This document shows, in pieces, positions 8,176 to 9,498 of a stretch of 9,498 bases of DNA (its first letter is position 1; every line of letters starts with the position of its first letter). The position numbers and the translations under genes were made by a program. Source of the stretch: Candidatus Cloacimonadota bacterium (GTDB taxonomy: Bacteria > Muiribacteriota > UBA6191 > JACPRK01); assembly GCA_021772705.1 (NCBI GenBank), contig JAJFLN010000021.1:1-9498 (forward strand), read 5' to 3'. The notes under the pieces were generated by a model. It was not told where the DNA came from, did no database searches, and was given only the letters and a program-made list of their open reading frames with translations.

Positions 8176-8185
8176 CCCCTCCCCC
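8176..8185 (-). promoter_or_regulatory. Shine-Dalgarno site of the composite glycosyltransferase
   Basis: GGGGGAGGGG on the minus strand contains GGAGG at 8178-8182, 6 nt before ATG 8171. It decides this start against the longer open frame beginning at 8462. Confidence 0.75.
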
Positions 8186-8188
8186 AAG

Positions 8189-8215
8189 CCTCTGTGCTCT
8201 CCGTGCCCTCAGCGG
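8189..8215. repeat. Copy of a CACGGAGAGCACAGAGG-type dispersed repeat
   Basis: On the minus strand the segment reads CCGCTGAGGGCACGGAG followed directly by AGCACAGAGG. This resembles short A/G-rich repeats of the CACAGAGGCACGGAGAGCACAGAGG kind that I recall from intergenic regions of many environmental genomes. It lies just upstream of the glycosyltransferase Shine-Dalgarno, in the 127-nt gap after the TPR gene. Only one clear copy is in the window, with a vague CTCTGCGTGGC echo near 8245, so repeat status rests on resemblance. Confidence 0.45.
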
Positions 8216-8298
8216 CCAACCCGATCCTCAAGGGTGGCTGCCCCTCTGCGTGGCGCCCCCTCCGGGACTCCACCAACGGTCCGGGGCACTGGTGCGCA

Positions 8299-9009
8299 TC
8301 ACCGTTCACTGGACCGCTCGGTTGGCGGGGACATGGACATCGCCTCCAGTCTTTCGATGCGATGAATGGCTGCCCTGGCGTTCCTCCACTGGCCCTGGTG
8401 GATGCAAGCCAGCGCCAGGTCACGCCAGCCATGAACACTGGCCGGTCGAGCCAGGACGGCATCGTGGAGCTTACGCAGAACCGGGCTCAACGTGGCCAGA
8501 TCAAAGGGGACCGGATCCCGGTCCGGATAAGAGGGCGGAGACCGGGAGGTCCGGGAAGAGGGATCGACCTTCGCTGGGCCGACGCCACGGCCCTCCGCCG
8601 GACTCGAATCGGAGCCCAGGAAGGGGGCGTATCGTGGCGTTGCCACCGAGAGTTCGTCGGCTCTGGCGAGGCACTTCTTGGCACGCTCTGGCTCCTCCAG
8701 AGCTTCATAGCACCGGGCCAGCTGTTTCCAGGCAGGGAGCCGTTCAGGGAGTATCTTCAGAACCTTCTCATACTCCTCGGCGGCCAGGGCGTGGCTGTTT
8801 TCAGCCATGAGCCGCCGGGCCCGGAGTTCCAGTCCAATGGCACGGAACCGATCGGCGAGGGATAGGCCGCCGGTCGTCACCGCCCCGGCTTCCACGGAAG
8901 TGGCGGCGGTGTCCGGCCAGGCCATCACCGCTTCAGTTCGCATCCCAGGGAGGACGACAGAAACGGCGAGAGCCATCCCACAAGTTCGTCTAAACATTGA
9001 GAAGTCCAT
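8299..9009 (-). CDS. Exported tetratricopeptide-repeat protein
   Basis: This is a 236-residue protein with an N-terminal signal-like segment (MFRRTCGMALAVSVVLPGMR, cut perhaps near AVMA at 27-30), so it is probably periplasmic. A clear TPR hairpin is at about 74-121 (ALAAEEYEKVLKILPERLPA, then WKQLARCYEALEEPERAKKC). A second one is near the C-terminus (about 177-224, HGWRDLALACIHQGQWRNARAAI). They are joined by a Pro/Ser/Arg-rich linker (about 130-170). TPRs bind other proteins; no enzymatic motif is seen. The start is either ATG 9009 (GAGAGG only 3 nt upstream) or the in-frame ATG at 8997, four codons later. The frame is open far upstream to the window edge, but that part translates repeats and non-protein sequence. 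The 127-nt gap to the glycosyltransferase gene shows no terminator, so co-transcription is likely. Confidence 0.75.
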   Translation of the reverse strand: MDFSMFRRTCGMALAVSVVLPGMRTEAVMAWPDTAATSVEAGAVTTGGLSLADRFRAIGLELRARRLMAENSHALAAEEYEKVLKILPERLPAWKQLARCYEALEEPERAKKCLARADELSVATPRYAPFLGSDSSPAEGRGVGPAKVDPSSRTSRSPPSYPDRDPVPFDLATLSPVLRKLHDAVLARPASVHGWRDLALACIHQGQWRNARAAIHRIERLEAMSMSPPTERSSER

Positions 9010-9142
9010 GGTCCTCTCAGAGGCGCAAGGATGCCTGGGCAGCAACAGTCCCGATTCATGCTGCCGCCTGGCTCCGGACTCTGTCAAGTGACTGGGTCCT
9101 CGAAGGGTGCATGTCCCGTAGGGGGTCCCCTGGCCTATTCCG

Positions 9143-9190
9143 GATCCGTTCGCCCCACTATGGATGCCCGCATCCAGGACGACTGAATGG
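9143..9190. repeat. Degenerate repeat unit with internal hairpin
   Basis: It begins GATCCGTTCGCCC, matching GATCCGTTCGTCC at 9203-9215 with one mismatch, and ends CTGAATGG, similar to ATGAATGG at 9231-9238. Between the ends the TGAGCTTGTCGA core is absent. Instead there is a perfect inverted repeat TGGATGCCCGCATCCA at 9161-9176 (7-bp arms, 2-nt centre; about 6 bp with a CCCG loop if folded). It appears to be a diverged or rearranged relative of the neighbouring unit, offset by 60 bp. Confidence 0.5.
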
Positions 9191-9205
9191 CCGAGTTTTC
9201 CCGAT

Positions 9206-9238
9206 CCGTTCGTCCTGAGCTTGTCGAAGGATGAATGG
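9206..9238 (+). repeat. Palindromic dispersed repeat, TGAGCTTGTCGA core, copy 1
   Basis: The left arm CCGTTCGTCCT (9206-9216) pairs with the right arm AGGATGAATGG (9228-9238) along all 11 positions, two of them G-U in RNA. The loop is GAGCTTGTCGA. Read as protein the element gives FDKLRTNG, LRQAQDER or FVLSLSKD. These peptides recur in spurious frames of many bacterial genomes, which marks a widespread REP-like intergenic element (from memory, not searched). Confidence 0.75.
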
Positions 9239-9250
9239 AGCGGGCGGCCA

Positions 9251-9275
9251 TATCGTCTGAGCTTGTCGAGGGGCC
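9251..9275 (+). repeat. Dispersed repeat core, diverged copy 2
   Basis: TGAGCTTGTCGA recurs at 9258-9269 in the same orientation, 42 bp after copy 1. The flanks match (TCGT-C before, GGG after), with one base deleted and one A-to-G change. The long palindromic arms are lost. It ends about 5 nt before the in-frame ATG of the GIY-YIG frame and contributes a GAGGGG stretch placed like a ribosome site. Confidence 0.65.
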
Positions 9276-9279
9276 AGGC

Positions 9280-9498
9280 ATGGCGTAGCTCCCTTGAGGC
9301 AGGAGACCATTCTTCCTGTACATCCTCGAGTGTTCCGATGGCTCCTACTACGTGGGCCACACGGACGACCTTCCAACGCGCCTTGCCCAGCACGAAGCTG
9401 GAACGAGCGGCGGCTATACGGCCACGAGGAAGCCGATTCGTCTCGCCTACAGTTGTGAGTTCACCACTCGTGAAGACGCCTTGGCCAGAGAGCGGCAA
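9280..9498 (+). pseudogene. GIY-YIG nuclease (YhbQ/URI-like), broken 5' end, 3' end beyond window
   Basis: The frame ending at the window edge reads RRPFFLYILECSDGSYYVGH from codon 9301, then TDDLPTRLAQHEAG ... GYTATRKP ... REDALARERQ. This is the small stand-alone GIY-YIG nuclease fold: the first motif at YIL (9319-9327) and the second at YVG (9349-9357). The likely catalytic Tyr is at 9349, Arg at 9379 and the metal-binding Glu at 9490. Members cut DNA through this Tyr/Arg/Glu site, but their cellular role is mostly unknown. The visible domain is intact. However, the only upstream in-frame ATG (9280) is followed by TAG (9286) and TGA (9295), and no ATG, GTG or TTG lies between these and the first motif. 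Either the gene is inactivated, its start was lost when the adjacent repeat arose, or it uses a non-standard start such as CTG 9316. The rest of the gene lies beyond the window. Confidence 0.75.

Larger units (their letters stand above)
9010..9279. other. Intergenic stretch carrying palindromic repeats
   Basis: This is about 270 nt between the divergent TPR gene and the GIY-YIG reading frame. No protein-like frame is seen on either strand. It contains a degenerate repeat unit with a hairpin (9143-9190), an intact palindromic unit (9206-9238) and a second core copy (9251-9275). The promoter for the TPR gene should lie here, but no convincing -35/-10 pair is visible. Confidence 0.6.

Noticed and set aside
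8172..8462. N-terminal extension of the composite glycosyltransferase to 8462
   Set aside because: The added 97 residues translate a repeat and the end of the TPR gene in another frame. A strong Shine-Dalgarno marks ATG 8171.
9082..9087. Perfect TTGACA -35 hexamer on the minus strand upstream of the TPR gene
   Set aside because: No acceptable -10 lies 15-19 nt downstream. The nearest AT-rich hexamer (ATGAAT) is 22 nt away, so it was not called a promoter.
9286..9297. Stop-codon reassignment to explain TAG and TGA in the GIY-YIG frame
   Set aside because: The other genes here end at normal TGA or TAG codons with sensible protein ends and have none in frame, so recoding is not supported.
9010..9498. 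Extension of the TPR reading frame upstream to the right window edge
   Set aside because: It runs through palindromic repeats (giving FDKLRTNG and LDKLRR peptides) and antisense to the GIY-YIG domain. The signal-like segment marks the true start near 9009.

Overview
The window looks like chromosomal DNA of a GC-rich diderm bacterium. The solute-binding protein carries a plain Sec signal peptide with no lipobox cysteine, which suggests a periplasm. The genes use Shine-Dalgarno starts and ordinary TGA/TAG stops. The large membrane glycosyltransferase-like proteins and environmental-genome repeats fit phyla such as Acidobacteriota, Planctomycetota, Myxococcota or candidate phyla, but I cannot fix the phylum from this sequence. 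No rRNA, tRNA, CRISPR array, transposase or phage gene is visible.

Left part (1-3572, minus strand): three genes of a peptide/nickel-type (Opp/Dpp) ABC importer, read right to left as solute-binding protein, permease B, permease C. Permease C runs off the left edge, and the ATP-binding subunits are expected beyond it. A good sigma70-like promoter (3625-3653) and strong Shine-Dalgarno sites precede the genes. A small GC hairpin sits between the binding-protein gene and permease B.

Middle part (3677-8171): two polytopic GT-C-type membrane proteins face each other and overlap by 17 bp at their 3' ends. The plus-strand protein (525 aa) has a DSAGYY...DGDLDYTND first-loop signature. The minus-strand protein (977 aa) is a composite: a GT39-like membrane domain, an extracytoplasmic segment, a PA14-like beta-sandwich and a C-terminal NHL-like beta-propeller. 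Upstream of it, on the same strand, is a small exported TPR protein (8299-9009), probably co-transcribed. The joint role may be envelope or extracellular glycan/glycoprotein assembly; this is inference.

Right part (9010-9498): about 290 bp without an intact gene holds short palindromic dispersed repeats (core TGAGCTTGTCGA, two copies, plus a degenerate flanking unit with its own hairpin). These abut the start of a GIY-YIG nuclease gene on the plus strand. Its only in-frame ATG is followed by two stop codons before the conserved domain, so its 5' end appears broken. A second type of dispersed repeat lies at 8189-8215 in the leader of the composite glycosyltransferase gene.
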